From Siphonodentalium dalli (taxonomy: Eukaryota > Mollusca > Scaphopoda > Gadilida > Siphonodentaliidae): 64,000 nucleotides of DNA. The position numbers were made by a program, and so were the translations under genes. The stretch is taken from the NCBI GenBank assembly GCA_032622095.1, contig CP136069.1, positions 181,709,122 to 181,773,121 on the forward strand. Reading direction: 5' to 3'. The number at the start of each line of letters is the position of its first letter. The stretch's first letter is position 1. Positions 34,580 through 47,394 of this stretch are shown here, in pieces. The notes beneath the pieces were generated by a model that did not search any database, was not told the origin of the DNA, and worked only from the letters and a program-made list of their open reading frames with translations.

Positions 34580-35370
34580 TATAGGTGAGGTGAGTATGTA
34601 TACGGGGAGTTATTGTATTAATGAATGATATGAATAGTTGTATAATGTATGACTATATGGTCATGTATGGGGTGCCACGTTGAGTTGTATATGTATATAA
34701 GAAGTAGATTATGGTCATGACCGTCATGTGTGAGGTGAACATGTATGCAGGGAGTTGTTGTCTGGCCATTGTCTGGGGTATGTGTATAGCGAGATTAGCT
34801 ACATTGTCTATCTTTCTGTTGTGTATGTATATATGGAGTGACTGTGTGGTCATGGGTGGGATGTACAGGTGTACATTTGGTGGCTGTATTGTCATGGGTG
34901 GGTGTATATGTATACACGCGTTTGCTGTATGATAATGGATGGGGTGTATGGATAAATATGGAGTGGTTGTATGGTTATGGGCAATGTGTATAAGTGTACA
35001 TGGAATGACTGCAGGGTCAATGTTGTTGAAGTGTATATGCATATCTGGAGTACAGTTTGATGGTCACTGGCGGGCTTGTGTATATAGATTGTGACATCAT
35101 GGTCATGTGTGGGATGTACATGTTTATCTGTTGTGGCTGTATTGTCACTGCTGTGTAGCGGTATACAGTGAATAGCTGAATTCTCATGGATGTGGTATGT
35201 AAGAATACAGCGAGTGGCTGAATTGTCATGGTTGAGCTATAGTTTTGCAAGTCTGAAGTGTACGAATGGCCGTGTTTGTGGGGTATGGGCACATCTAGAA
35301 GGACTGTATAGCAATTGATAAGGTATATATACACCTGGAGTGACTATGGTCATAGGTTAACCAATACAGA
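34580..35370 (+). repeat. Degenerate ~45-55 bp minisatellite, block 1
   Basis: Units of the form GGAGTGACTGTATGGTCATG, GGTGGGGTGTATATGTATA. Highly diverged, with no fixed length. Frames on both strands are shadows of the repeat (Ile/His/Pro/Thr-rich on the minus strand). Confidence 0.7.
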
Positions 35371-36009
35371 CAACCAACCAATACAGGTAAATATAGGCTA
35401 ACAAATATATGTAAGTGGGTATCTGACAAGGTGACACATTTCTCCGCGTCAACAAAAATCACACCTTGCCTACAGAAGGACAATAACAAGTCAGAATGGA
35501 GCACTGGCTGACGGACCATAAGGCCTTTCCGTTTGTCAGTATAAGCATAGTGAAATAAATAATGGCTTATATCCTATCCTATTCCCCACACAATGATAGT
35601 GGTACATAAATGTATGGATGTCAAAAGAAAGGGGATGATGTATGTTAGGCATACTACAGAATATTCGAGGCTACATATATGATTACCAAGGTCCCTTATT
35701 TCTCGCAGAAAAATTGATCCCGGTTCTAATGACATGAATGTTGAGTTGGAAGCTGGGTCCTGGAGCAGTTTAATGGAATTTTGAAAATATTTTTGGAACG
35801 TACCCCACAAAAACAAGATTTTATTTTATGCCAAACGTTGAGTTTAGACATTTTTGTAAATTACTCCCAATGAGTTTAAAAGATGCCAAAATGTTTGGAT
35901 AAGATCAACATCAGTTGCAGATCGCTGACTATGTGCCATACTAAGCAAATGTCACTCTACGTTTCGACTCATTGCCTGAAAGACTCGAGCCATTGTATAT
36001 CTTGCATGG

Positions 36010-36850
36010 CTATATTGCCATGATGTGGCCAATATGTATATATGGAGCGCCAGTGTGGCAAACATTAATGGTGGGTGAATTGGTATATAGGGAGTGACTG
36101 TATGATCACGAGTGTGGTTTATGAGTATACAGCATGAGGCTGAATTGCCATGGTGAGGTCTATATGCACGTTTGGAGTGTATGAATGGCCGTGTGTGCGG
36201 TGCGGGACATTGGTATATCTAGAAGGACTGTAACGCCATTGGTGAGGTTTATATGTATACTATATATACATGTAATGACTCTATGGTTTTGGGTTGGGTG
36301 TATATGTATATTGTGAATAGATATATGACCATGGGTGTCGCAAATATATATGCAGGGAGTGACTTTATGACCCCTGCTGAGGCAAATGTGTATACATGAA
36401 GTAATGTATATAATGTATGCTCATGAATGTGGCGATAATATATATCGATAGAGACTATATTTTCATCGTTTGGATGTATATCTTGAGTGCCTATATGGCC
36501 ATGCATGTGGCAAATATATACATGTACACAGAGTGACATTATTACCAATAGTGAGGCGAATATGTATACAGGATGTTACTGTATGTTCATGAATGTAGTG
36601 AATAGGTATACATGTCGTGAATATATGGTCATGGGTGAGGTGTAGGAGTATACCTGGTGTGCCTGCATGTTTACTTATGGCCATGTGTTGGGTGTATGGG
36701 CATATTCATGTGTGGCTGTGTAGTAGTAGTAGGTGAGGTGTATGTGTATAAAGCGAGTGACATATGTTCATTTATGTGGTGTTCATGTATATATGTAGTG
36801 ACTGCATGGTCATGTGTAAGTTGCACTGGTGTACCTTTGGGTGACTATCG
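36010..36850 (+). repeat. Degenerate ~45-55 bp minisatellite, block 2
   Basis: Same unit and same orientation as block 1, so the two blocks are direct while the outer arms of the foldback are inverted. Confidence 0.7.
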
Positions 36851-38074
36851 ATTTCCTATCGCTATTACTCAAGGATATGTTAACCGATAGAGAGATCATA
36901 TCAGAGTGTCTCTTAATGGCGTTTGGTATGCAATACGAATGAAACGGGGTTCATGAAAATAGTATATAAGTTAATAAATTTTGATACTAATGGGCCAGAA
37001 CAGCCACACAATATGATCCCTCTCAGTTCCGTTTCAACGTTCTGCCCATTTCCGTTCAAAGACAGACAGAATCCCAAAAGAAGTTTTCGGCAAACATTCA
37101 TACTGCATCCCTTAAACTGATTTGTCATGCCTCATAATGTACTGGGACAACCAGAATATGACATTTAGTTATCAGTTGATTAAGTAGCATCTTTAATAAC
37201 CAAGTGAGTCACAATTTGCAGCCTTTTCGGAACAGCTTGTAATAATGTTCGGAATAAATATGACAAATCAACTTTTTACCATATTTGGTTGCCATTTTGC
37301 AAGCCATCTTGAGTAATTTTATCTAAAACACCTCACTGTCACACATTTAAGTCAGATCAAAAATAAAAATCACATTTGATACCAAAGATAGTTCCATTTT
37401 ACTTGAAAAAATGGTGCAAACCTGAACAGTTATTATTTTCCCGATTGTGATGCCAAGTTTGTGATAACAAATAATCCCATAATTCTGGTAATTTCAGTGG
37501 TTAAAATAGTAAACATTAATAAAGGTGCATCATAAATGTTAGTATTCAATATATATAAGACAGAATAGTCAATTTTATTCATCAACCACAACTTATAAGC
37601 ATTTGCACGGCACGCTGGTGCAATATTTACCATTTTTCATATTGTGGCCGCCATTTTGGCAGCCATTGTGAGCCAAAGTGACAATTTTGATACCATTGAG
37701 TCGAAATATCCATAATAAATAGAACGCATCACAGTCCTGTTCAAATTTGATGAAATATGACTAGAATCCCAAATTGTGATTGTTTTGTGAAATGTTATAC
37801 CGCGTTCTGTAAACTCGATGTCTTAGCTTCACAAAAATGTATACTTATGTATATATATGACACGATATTATTACTATAAGTGCATCAAATTGCAACAAAC
37901 TGACTTAACGGTAAATGGCAGCCATATTGGACGCCATCTTGAATTACAAAAAATGCTCAAAGCGGATTTTGGATATGTTATAGAGGAGATCTTCCTCTTC
38001 AAAATGATATATAAACCAATTTAGTCCGAATTTATTCTAGGTTGACCCTAAAAATTTAATTTATCGACCAGACT

Positions 38075-38710
38075 ATTTTGCCGACAACACTTCGATTGCG
38101 ATGATTACTGATGACCCTAACACTGGAGAAATTATTAAACGGCCAGAATAATGGTTCTCTAAATGGCTTGTTTTAAATTTAATGAACTTAAGACAGAGGC
38201 ATTCACATGCAATCGAAAATTATAATACGCTAAATTACCAACTCTGACCATGAACCAACAGCCCATTGAGGAAGTCAATTCACACAAGCATAATCGTGTT
38301 ATTTTGAGCAACGATGGCAGCTGGGATTCCAAGATCAATGCAAAGGCGAACACTGCATGGAAACGTATTTTTGTACTAAGAAAATATTGATTTTTAACTT
38401 GACAGCTAGTCTTGAGAAATGTTACTTCACTTTGATTCGATCAATTATTCTTGAACATTCTTTTGTATTCTGGGATGGTTGTGTGCAATAGGAGTATGAT
38501 ATTATTGAAGATATACAATATGAAACAGTTCGTATGGTAATGGTTGCCACTAGGTTTGTCAGTAGGTCGACACATCTGACATTAACTGACTGGAAAACTT
38601 TAAAATCACGTTATGAAAAATGCAAACTGAAGCTTATTCCAAAGATGGTGTATGGTCAGGCACCAACTTTAGTACATTCAACTCACAGTCAGATATCGGG
38701 GCGTGTCACA
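38075..38710 (+). pseudogene. LINE relic, 3' part of the interrupted RT
   Basis: Continues the RT broken at 33295: FADNTSIAMITDDPNTGEII (catalytic FADD decayed to FADN), SLNDGSWD-type thumb sequence (ILSNDGSWDSKINAKANTAW, KRIFVLRK) and, over frameshifts, blocks resembling CYFTLIRSIILEHS, YETVRMV and YEKCKLKLIPKMVYGQAPT. Ends before a GAATAGAATAGAATA run at about 38740. Confidence 0.75.
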
Positions 38711-38774
38711 TGACAAGGTAATTGTTTTATGGTCCCATAGAATAGAATAGAATATTCTTCATTGGAACAACCTT

Positions 38775-39180
38775 GACACAAGCAAGATTGCCATGGATTC
38801 AATAATCTTCAAGTATTCCATACAAGCAGACCAACTACCCTCAGCTTGGAAAAATGTGACAGCCATCTACAAAAAGGGCGACAAACATGCAGCTGAAAAC
38901 TACAGGCCAGTATGGCGCTCGTGTGTCATATGCAAAATACTTGAGCACATAGTCTGCAGACACATACTCTGGAGAAAAATGTTTTCATTAACAGTGTCAG
39001 CACTCTATATAAACAGAAAACAGATAGCTTGCGTAATGTTTGGTTCTGCACTAAATACGATTCTAACAAATGTCGTTTCAAAAAGTCACATACAATGTAA
39101 ATGGAGCTCAAAGAACAGTTCATGATATATGTGCCACATGCTGGCTGCAAGACAATGGTGTAGGTCACCTCCTGAGTGTT
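38775..39180 (+). pseudogene. Second LINE RT fragment
   Basis: Frame MDSIIFKYSIQADQLPSAWK, then NVTAIYKKGDKHAAENYRPV and CKILEHIVCRHI: the fingers region (WK..TAIYKKGDK..NYRPV) of a Jockey-type RT. It breaks after about 60 codons. It is a different copy from the one ending at 38710. Confidence 0.65.
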
Positions 39181-39286
39181 CAAATGTATGCCCTTAATCC
39201 ATTATGGAAACTCACATTTCTTTATCATTTACAAACCTGTATGCTGATTGTTGACATATTGTTATGTCGATGAGTACTGTACACAC

Positions 39287-39840
39287 TGCCAAAAATATTT
39301 TCTCAATTCAGGAAAAAAAAAATCTTGAAATGAGATATTATCTTGGGAGAATAGCTAGAAAAATAAGAAAAACATATTTTCTAGGTCAAGAAATGAAAGG
39401 GTGGGATAATTTCTTGTCTGAGAAAATTTCTTTAAGAAAACACAGTAATCTTAGTAAGAAAATCCTAGTAAAAAAATCTTAGTATAGATTTTTTTTTCTT
39501 AATGTAGGAAAGATTGTTTTTCTCACATAAGTTTATTTTTCTTGAAATAAGATAAGTTTAAGATACTGCGATTATCTTGGGAGAATAGCTAGAAATTTAA
39601 GAAAGCTATACAATTAATCTAGAACAAGAAATTATATTTTCTATAGTAAGAAATATCGTCAAGATATTTTTTCTTAAGTGATGCCAATTTTTTCTAGAAT
39701 GAGATTTTCTCAAGCAGGAAAATAAATCTAAGTGAGGAAAACAAGTTTTCTTAACTAGGAATATTTTCCCCAATTAGGAAAGATATATTAGAAAACAATT
39801 CTTAATTAAGAAAAACATTTAATTTTAAATTAATATATAA
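39287..39840. mobile_element. TTTCTTGA-rich element with CACTGCCAAAAAT end
   Basis: Starts CACTGCCAAAAATATTTTCT and continues as imperfect TTTCTTGARATAAG motifs in both orientations. The same end, reversed (ATTTTTGGCAGTG), closes a similar segment at 52010-52315. Such CACTGC(C)AAAAA-ended, TTTCTTGTTTCAAG-rich MITEs are widespread in animals. Confidence 0.5.
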
Positions 39841-39941
39841 TTTCAATTGTGTTTTAAAATATACAATTGACATTTATTCTGAATATAAAAACTTGTAAAT
39901 ATCATTGTTAAATGTATAATAGAGACAATAAGGGGGCTTAA

Positions 39942-40433
39942 AGGCACGGGAGGCCTTAGTTGTCGAAAATATTCATATTTGTTTCAATCACCGTAAACAG
40001 AAAAACATTAAAACGCATACAGTTTTGTTCATATAAACATGACCATCGCGTAAACAGCATGCTATCATAAAGACCTACTATATTTTACCTAAGCAGGAGC
40101 CTGATTGTGTTACAGAAGGCAGCACAGTGTTACTGGCTAATCACACACAAATGATATAAATGCTCTTTATTCGTTCCATATCAAAATTCAGCAACAATGA
40201 ACGCTCTTTATGTTTACCATCATAATATAAACAAACACCAGGAAAGTACCTTTTTATGCTTTTGTTTACATAAGAATGGTCAAACATATGACAATAACAT
40301 ACTGTTTATGCGATATTTCTTATTTGTATACGGACAAAGTCTGTCTGCATTTTAATATTCTTTCTGTTTGTGGCGGTTTTTGACCGGTGGAAATATTTTC
40401 ACAGCATACCCACCGCCAAGGCCTCCCGTACCT
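39942..40433. mobile_element. TTAA-flanked MITE (family M1), copy 2
   Basis: TTAA at 39938-39941 and 40434-40437. The 16-bp inverted ends AGGCACGGGAGGCCTT and AAGGCCTCCCGTACCT differ at one base. About 492 bp, non-coding; the interior matches copy 1 at 1776-2294. Confidence 0.75.
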
Positions 40434-41105
40434 TTAAACTTTAAATATACAGTCAACAATTTCTCGTTACAGTTATGGGTTTCTAAAATTGCAAGTGGCC
40501 AAACAAGATACTGTGTACATTCGCGAAATGAAACTATACAAAGTACCTGTATCTTGTTCTGCCTCTTAAAATTGTATAAACCTATATACGCAACAAAAAA
40601 TATATTGATTGCTAATATTACATCCCGACACATGATTTTCAATATATTTATAGAAAGAGTTACCTCAAATCTGTCGGTTGCAAAAATAATATATAACAAT
40701 TTCTGTTATTTGAGTATCCAGTTCAAACGATAGGATAAAAAATCATCACACATGACAAAACAAGCACTGTATGTGCCTTAATAAACATCGTAACCCTGTA
40801 TTTTTAAATGCACATATTCTAGGACGGGTGATGTGTAATAAACACAGAAAGACACTTGTATTAATGGATTTGTTGATACAGCACTTGTGCCATTGAGGAA
40901 AGATAGAACTCTAGGGTGTGCTGTTCATTCCGTCATTGTGCGCTAGCACTCGTGTCATATCAACAAACCCATAAACAAAATTGTGTAATTCTAAGTATAT
41001 ACAGCATGGTTTCAATAGCTGTTTCATGAATCATGCAGATTGCAGGTTTACTGTTCAGGTACTAGCCCAAGTCTTTTCGGTATGCAACAGCTTGAGATAT
41101 CGAAT

Positions 41106-41325
41106 ACAGTAATGCCCAGAGTATAATCGACTCCTTAAACACAGTAGAATTATGGGTAACTTTTCAGGATTTAGTCGGAAATATGGCTTGTTGCCATTCA
41201 TCAGAAAGCTCTCTGAGAGCTTTCCGATGAATGGCAACAAGCCATATTTCCAACTAAATCCTGAAAAGTTACCCATAATTCTGCTGTGGTTAAGGAGTTG
41301 ATTACTTAGAGCATTACTGCAGTTG
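41106..41325. repeat. Near-perfect palindrome, arms ~105 bp
   Basis: The centre is CTCTCTGAGAG at about 41209-41219. The inner ~80 bp of each arm are almost identical (ATTATGGGTAACTTTTCAGG with its complement); the outer parts are weaker (CAGTAATGC...GCATTACTG). A half copy without its mirror lies at 44343-44420. Confidence 0.8.
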
Positions 41326-42313
41326 AAACTGTTTTGGATCGAGTCCTGTCCGGCTACTCTTCTATAACCTCTCAAGATTTTGAAGTGTTGAATGGGTCAC
41401 CATGAATCGCTCAATTAAACAATCGCAACGGTGTTGAGTGTTTTGCTTATCGCTCACTATTTACTGCTGTATATAAACAAACGATTGACTCACACAAAGT
41501 GTGTTTTGTGGATAATAACGCATTCATATGAACATTATCCTATACTATTAGTATATTCTTGGGAAACTTTTTGTAAATGTTATTTATAAATTATAACCTA
41601 TAACGAAGGCCATCCATTCCTTTAAGTTCCAAAGATATAAGGAGAATCACTGCATTTTAATTGCATACCGCATCCATCGTGGTGATGTTTTGTGTTCAAG
41701 TGACAACCTTACCATGGTGTTGGAAATTACTGCAGTGTAATACCACAGCATTACCTGGGTAACACCACGTTAGAGATGGTCAATTACTTTAAGTATATGC
41801 AGGTTTGAAATCATCACGCTTGGGAAAGGCTGCCCTCTATGTTCTTATAAAAAAGCGTCACTTTGACCTAATCTGACGAAATACTGGTAGTGCTACAATC
41901 AAGATAACTTCAACCCACAATTCTGGGCGTAAAGTCCATTATAGAAGAGTATCGGGATGGGACTCGGTCCAAAACAGCATCAACCCAACCGATACCACAA
42001 GTTGTGGACAGGGAAAACTTGGTCTAAACAGGTACTAGTACATGCATGTATTACAAGCATTAAAGGGTACACTAAATCCGGCCATTTATGAGACCATCTC
42101 CTTGTATACTCAACAGAATATATGCAACAAATGAATGTGCTCTATGTCTAAGCCACATTAAGCTCCTTGTACAGATTACTTGGTGATACAGCAGGTTGAC
42201 AAAGATAAAGGAACATCAGAATATTTTTATTCTGTGATGGATTTTAAGGCCTGTATGTGTGTACATGTACATGAATCTGATTATATTGACATGCTGCAAT
42301 AATGTGTCACTTG

Positions 42314-42710
42314 AAGTGATGTGAAACACTCCAATAGGGTGATAAAATATAAATGGAGAATAATCTTGTTAAAAGTAGTACTTTTTACAAACATTATATC
42401 CAAATTAACAACACACACCATCATTCGTATACATAATTAAATGCAGTAACTATCAAAGGCGAACTCGTTTTCGTTATATTATCGCCGATAGATGCGCCCC
42501 GAATCGAGTAGTAAATATTCACAATTGAGCGTAGTTCAGACAATGTTTTCTATGGAGTATTACGGTTGATTTGCTTTCGATTTTCGGCTATGTTAGTAGA
42601 ATGCTACCTTATTCCAGTTGGCATAGCGCCTTGGTACTAACTGATCAGTTTCACGCACCAGACAGAACAAGTGCATAATATATCTTTAAAAGTTCATATC
42701 CTTCAGACAA
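42314..42710 (+). repeat. Dispersed repeat R2, copy 2 (plus)
   Basis: Starts GTGATGTGAAACACTCCAAT and ends near AACAAGTGCATAATATATCT. Matches 63568-63975 and the complement of 29226-29605. Confidence 0.75.
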
Positions 42711-43582
42711 GCTCAGAAACAAGGCTTGAGACTGATCCATGGGTACTGTTGTGCTTTGTGTAGAGATATGAAACTGGTACACCTCCAAATTCTGGTCAAT
42801 GTAGTATGAAGTACGGTATAACAAAGGTTATGCATACACTGGATGCCATAGTGCACATTTTCTGAGACTCATACAGGTACATACAGAAGCATACAGGTAC
42901 ATGTATGTTGTAGAATTGAATTCACTAACTTCACTTGCCAAGATTTTCACCACTAAGTCTGATAAAATGTAGACGTCACTGATCGGTCTCCATCAAGGAA
43001 GGAATTGATGTGTCATTTTTGCCTTTGATGAAGACATTGGTCATCATTTGGTTATATATTAAAGCCTCCCCTTCGCTGCACAGTACTGGATTCAGTGCAT
43101 ACCGTCCATTGGCATACATATGGTACATGTATATAGCCAGGACTGTCACAAAGCAACAACTCACATTATGTCATGCATGGACGAATACCGATAACATCTA
43201 GATTACATGTATCCGTTACATGTACACCGAATAACATTTGAAATCCTTCCTCATCCAGTCCTGGACAGAATTAATAATATTGGTATCAAGGGTAATCATT
43301 ATCTGCAAGAAACACTCAGGAAACATGATTCTATGATTGGTTGTCAGATATCATGCCTTGAATGAAATGTGTATGTCTCAATCCAGTCAGGCAGCTCCTC
43401 CTGTCTGAAAAATAAGATTTGAATGCTTGTAATGACATCAGAAAAGCGGAATGACTAATCATGTACATATTATTAAGATGTACGGTCCAAATTAATCACC
43501 CGGGGGGGGGGGAGGGGCAGTTATAACAGTAATGTTATCCATTCAAACGCTGCATGTTGGTCAGAATCAGCTACAAATACAT

Positions 43583-44092
43583 ATATTTACATACTAAGTG
43601 TTGTCATCACTAAATCCAGCATACTGATTGGTCGGCGCCCACGTGGCTAGTTGCAGTTATTTCTCGGTGAATGCGCAACGGCTCATAACACCAAGCTCAC
43701 AACACCATACATACGTCATTGGGTTTGGAAAGACGAACGCGTAATGTTTTGGGAGCATTTGGACTCGCGCAGGATTGACTTAATACATCATCTGGTTGCA
43801 ATATGAAGAGAAATTGTTCCTATTAACTTTTGCCAAGGGTGCTATTGGGTACTTTGGGCTGTTTTTTGTCACGATACACTATTCAATTTAAATACATTTA
43901 CAAAAGTGGCTTTTTCGCTAAATGTATATAAATATAAGGATTAACTGTCATGTGGACTATTTTAATGGAGATGTAACCGTGAGGAAAGTGGTCATAACTT
44001 GTATGTAAAACCCTTTGGGTTTTACACAAGTTATGTCCACTTACCTCACGGTTACATCTCCATAAAAACAGTCCACATGACAGTTAATACTT
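43583..44092 (+). mobile_element. Hairpin-ended insertion element (family H), copy 2
   Basis: Matches 21196-21713, including the GATTGGTCGGCGCCCACGTG block and the terminal ~165-bp hairpin around CCCTTTGGGTTTTAC. Confidence 0.75.
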
Positions 44093-44751
44093 ATGTACAT
44101 ATACTAGTAGCATATACCGTTGTAACAGGATACCTCCCCTTAAATATCTCCCCACTAACAATACCCACATGAATGACTAAAATAAAATTTCACTCATTTG
44201 ATATGTTACTTGAACAAACAAAATTAAATAAAAAACAAACGTAAATCTCATAAAACATCTTTTTCGGGCCATTTCATGGTCAAATGATATCAAAAGGGTG
44301 AATTTTCTTTTAGTCAAAGATTGGGGGAATGTCAGGGAATTACAGTAATGCCCAAAGTAAGTGACCACTTAACCTCAGGATTGTGGGTAATTTTTCAGGA
44401 TTTATTCAGAAATATGGCTTGTGTGGTCTCACACCAGAAACTTCTAACACAGCAGTACTAGAAAGGTTACCGCTTCAACACTGCACCAAATCGGTTGATA
44501 TTTATGTAAAATATACGAAGCAGACTAGGTGTTATGTATTGCTCTGCGTACCTATTTTTCCATGTACCTAAAAATAAGTCAAGCCCTGTTCCATGTGTGA
44601 GGTATGGCTACATGTATACTCAAAGTAATTGGCCACCTCTTAGTATAGTGCCCCCGTTAATACTGCAGTATTAAAGATATATAAAGCACAGTAACCTCCA
44701 ACACCTCATTATGGTTACTAGTACAGTTTCAACGTTGCATATACCACAGTT

Positions 44752-44888
44752 ACACCCCATATGCATGTTGTCATGTCACACCCCATATGCATGTTGTCAT
44801 GTTACACCCCATATGCATGTTGTCATGTTACACCCCATATGGCATATGCATGTTGTCATGTTACACCCCATATGCATGTTGTCATGTT
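44752..44888 (+). repeat. 26-bp minisatellite, five units
   Basis: Unit CACCCCATATGCATGTTGTC plus ATGTTA. One unit has a 7-bp insertion (ATGGCAT). Open frames here are artefacts. Confidence 0.9.
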
Positions 44889-45536
44889 TCGCATGCATGA
44901 AAATAAAATGCAGTGTTTTTCCTCCTATCTGCGGAACGGATGGCCTTCGTTACATGTACATGTATATATTATTCCAAATATAGGACATGGGAACGCTGAT
45001 AGAAAAATTGTATTGTATATACGGGAGTTAAATGTAGCACATAATGAACTTTTAAGTTGCCAACATTGTTTAGGCTGTCAATTTATAAACTCCACCCATC
45101 CATGTTGTCAGGCTGCATTGATTGGCATTACACAAACAAGCATGAAAAGATAATTTAGTGATTCATCTTATTCATGCATATATAAGTTCATTGAACAAGA
45201 TCCATGTGGCTGTTTTAATTTTCAACTTTTGGTGTGATATTTGTTGGTGTATCATAACTGCATGGTGCTCCACAACAGTAATCGACTTGATACCGTGGTG
45301 GATATCATATACTGCCCGTATATACTGCGATCATTACCAGGTATCCCCCCCCCGGAAAACAACTGCGGGACACAACGTACCGGGGGGTGGGGTGGTACTT
45401 AGGCGTAAAAAATTTACACGTAAATTTTTTCCTTATTCATTTAGGGGGGGGGGGGGGGGGGGGGGGTTGTCGGAAAAAATTTGCATGTAATATTTTTCCA
45501 AATATGTATTTTCAGACTCACAACTTCAATTTTCTC

Positions 45537-45866
45537 TCATTTTATAGAATATGGATTAACCTTAATATCCAAATCATATATACATGAGTAATACAATCCA
45601 CATAAAACAATTTTGGATAACCACTGTATTGGTGTACATGTGATATTGACCCCATTAACCCTCTTAATAATGCCAACTATGTCAGTGTCTACCAGTCGAT
45701 TGCAGAATTCTACCCTGCGATCGCTTATCTGGCAAATTTTTACTGCAGAACTATCCCATGTATTAAACAATTTCTCCTCCAATGGTATCAGAAAACAGTT
45801 ATATGCTGGTATCTCACTCATCTCATTTGCATCTTTTTCAAAGTCGAGGTAATGACTAGTTGTCAT
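45537..45866 (-). CDS. Unrecognised open frame, possible exon
   Basis: 109 codons with no simple-repeat bias (YLDFEKDANEMSEIPAYNCF, CQISDRRVEFCNRLVDTDIV). I recognise no domain. No flanking splice pair stands out and no homologous copy is in the window. It may be chance. Confidence 0.15.
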   Translation of the reverse strand: MTTSHYLDFEKDANEMSEIPAYNCFLIPLEEKLFNTWDSSAVKICQISDRRVEFCNRLVDTDIVGIIKRVNGVNITCTPIQWLSKIVLCGLYYSCIYDLDIKVNPYSIK

Positions 45867-46079
45867 TTTTTAAAGTGCATACATAGCGTTGCGATCACCA
45901 ATATACATGTTTGTACATGTCATGACATCACGAGGTACAAATCTGCGTTCTACTGGTAGACAATGACCATTTTAGTCACAATAATCTAAACTAAGTTAAC
46001 AAGCACCTTCTCGTGAATTGTATGCTCCGGTGTTTTTTTCGCTTTCCGGTCAAACCGAGTTGTTGCCCGGCTGCGGTAG

Positions 46080-46235
46080 ATTTGATTTGGGGGGGGGGGC
46101 GGGCAAATGGTCAGTGGAAAAAAACTGCAGTTTTTGCTGTTTTGGGGGGGGGGGATACCCAAACCGAAGAAAACAGTTTTTTCCACCCTGTGTCTGCAGT
46201 TTTTTTCCGCCCCCCTGCCCCCCCCCCCATTTTTA
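46080..46235. repeat. G/C-tract foldback
   Basis: G runs at 46090 and 46144 face a C run at 46217. GTGGAAAAAAACTGCAG is answered by CTGCAGTTTTTTTCCGC, so the segment can fold into a hairpin with G:C tracts. Confidence 0.5.
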
Positions 46236-46674
46236 AGGTCCATAATTTTGAGGATAGCAGTATATACATGTATTGGTGACAATGTACAAATATTCATCTG
46301 CATGGTAGCTATACATGTAGATTATAAACTCACCACTGGTATTTTGGCGAACAGACTTCCAGTAATATTTCACCTGTCATTTGTTCATTGCCACGTGTCT
46401 AGCTAGACAGGACCGACGCTTAGACTAATCATGGGCGAAATCAATCTTCATATGTTGAAGATGAGAGGGCATGATGCCGCATCCACCATGGCTAATGAAT
46501 CTGGTATTTCTGTAATTGAAGAAAAAATACATGTACATGTATGCTGCATATATATGTATGTGATATGGATGCATGTATTTTCATAATTTGCAAACATATT
46601 CAAAAACCAAGTGTAAAGTTCATTCTTCCAACAATATTAGCATTTTCGGCGATTCAGATGTCAGAAGACCATAA

Positions 46675-47230
46675 TTCAATCGTAAGTGGAGGAATCGGGC
46701 CTGACAAAATCATGGATAGTTTGTTACGATGTCATCGCAGATGAGAATATTTAATATCGGTGGTTAACCACGTGATTAACTATCCTATGATATTTCTATT
46801 TACTTTGTACGATTTTTACGTACACGCAAATTTCACCAAGTGGAGGTAACCAAGGATACGTCACAATTTTTGCAAATCTGCATTGATATAACTCGTGATC
46901 ATGTCGTGAGCATGCGCAGTCCAACTATCGGTTATTACCCAAGATGGGAATCTGTCCACTTACAATTGAATCGTAGTCATATGAATCATGAATGTTCACT
47001 CAGTGAACGTACAGATGAAAGATATAATCTTAAGTGGAGGAACCTGGATCGACGAGATCGTGGATAGTTTGTTCACACGATTACGATGTCGTACATGATG
47101 AAATCACAGTTTTTTTGTAAAGCATGTGATTGACTATCATGCGATCCTTCAGGCCACACTTTTTACATACACATGACTGATTAGTGATTACGTCGCAAAT
47201 GGGGATAACCAAGGATACGCCACAATTTCG
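46675..47230 (+). repeat. Tandem duplication, ~350-bp unit
   Basis: 46680-46870 and 47028-47230 align: AAGTGGAGGAA, ATGGATAGTTTGTT, CACGTGATTAACTATC-like and AACCAAGGATACG blocks are in the same order about 350 bp apart. The copies are clearly diverged. Confidence 0.65.
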
Positions 47231-47394
47231 CTTTTAAATAAAACAGTGCATGATATTATTTTTTACCTACTTACAATTGTATCGTGGTAATCTGAACGTT
47301 CACTTAGTGTTAAATTGGCCATGGCATGACAATATTAAAGAGATTGTGGGAATTCTATCAGATTGACTATCTATCATCTATCTACTCGATACTC

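Larger units (their letters stand above)
33296..38074. mobile_element. ~4.8 kb foldback transposon inserted in the LINE RT
   Basis: The ends are TAGTCTGGTCGA at 33296 and its complement TCGACCAGACTA at the right. Arms of about 1.2 kb (33296-34575 and about 36905-38074) are imperfect reverse complements; examples are CTAGAATAAATTTGGACTAA with TTAGTCCGAATTTATTCTAG, and GAACTGAGAGGGATCAT with ATGATCCCTCTCAGTTC. The centre holds two blocks of degenerate minisatellite and ~650 bp of unique DNA. No transposase was recognised. The arms have drifted visibly, so the insertion is old. Confidence 0.75.

Noticed and set aside
34653-35334. 129- and 105-codon minus-strand frames (HIHPPMTIQPPN...)
   Set aside because: Shadow translations of the ~50-bp minisatellite inside the foldback element.
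31230-38710. An active LINE
   Set aside because: Frameshifts, stops, lost catalytic Asp residues and a 4.8 kb insertion in the RT domain.
44752-44888. Regularly repeated 26-bp units suggesting a CRISPR array
   Set aside because: The units are contiguous with no spacers and the DNA is animal. The same applies to the 28-bp units at 53995-54117.
44711-45153. 90- and 130-codon frames with repeated HMHVVMLHPI
   Set aside because: Translations of a 26-bp minisatellite.
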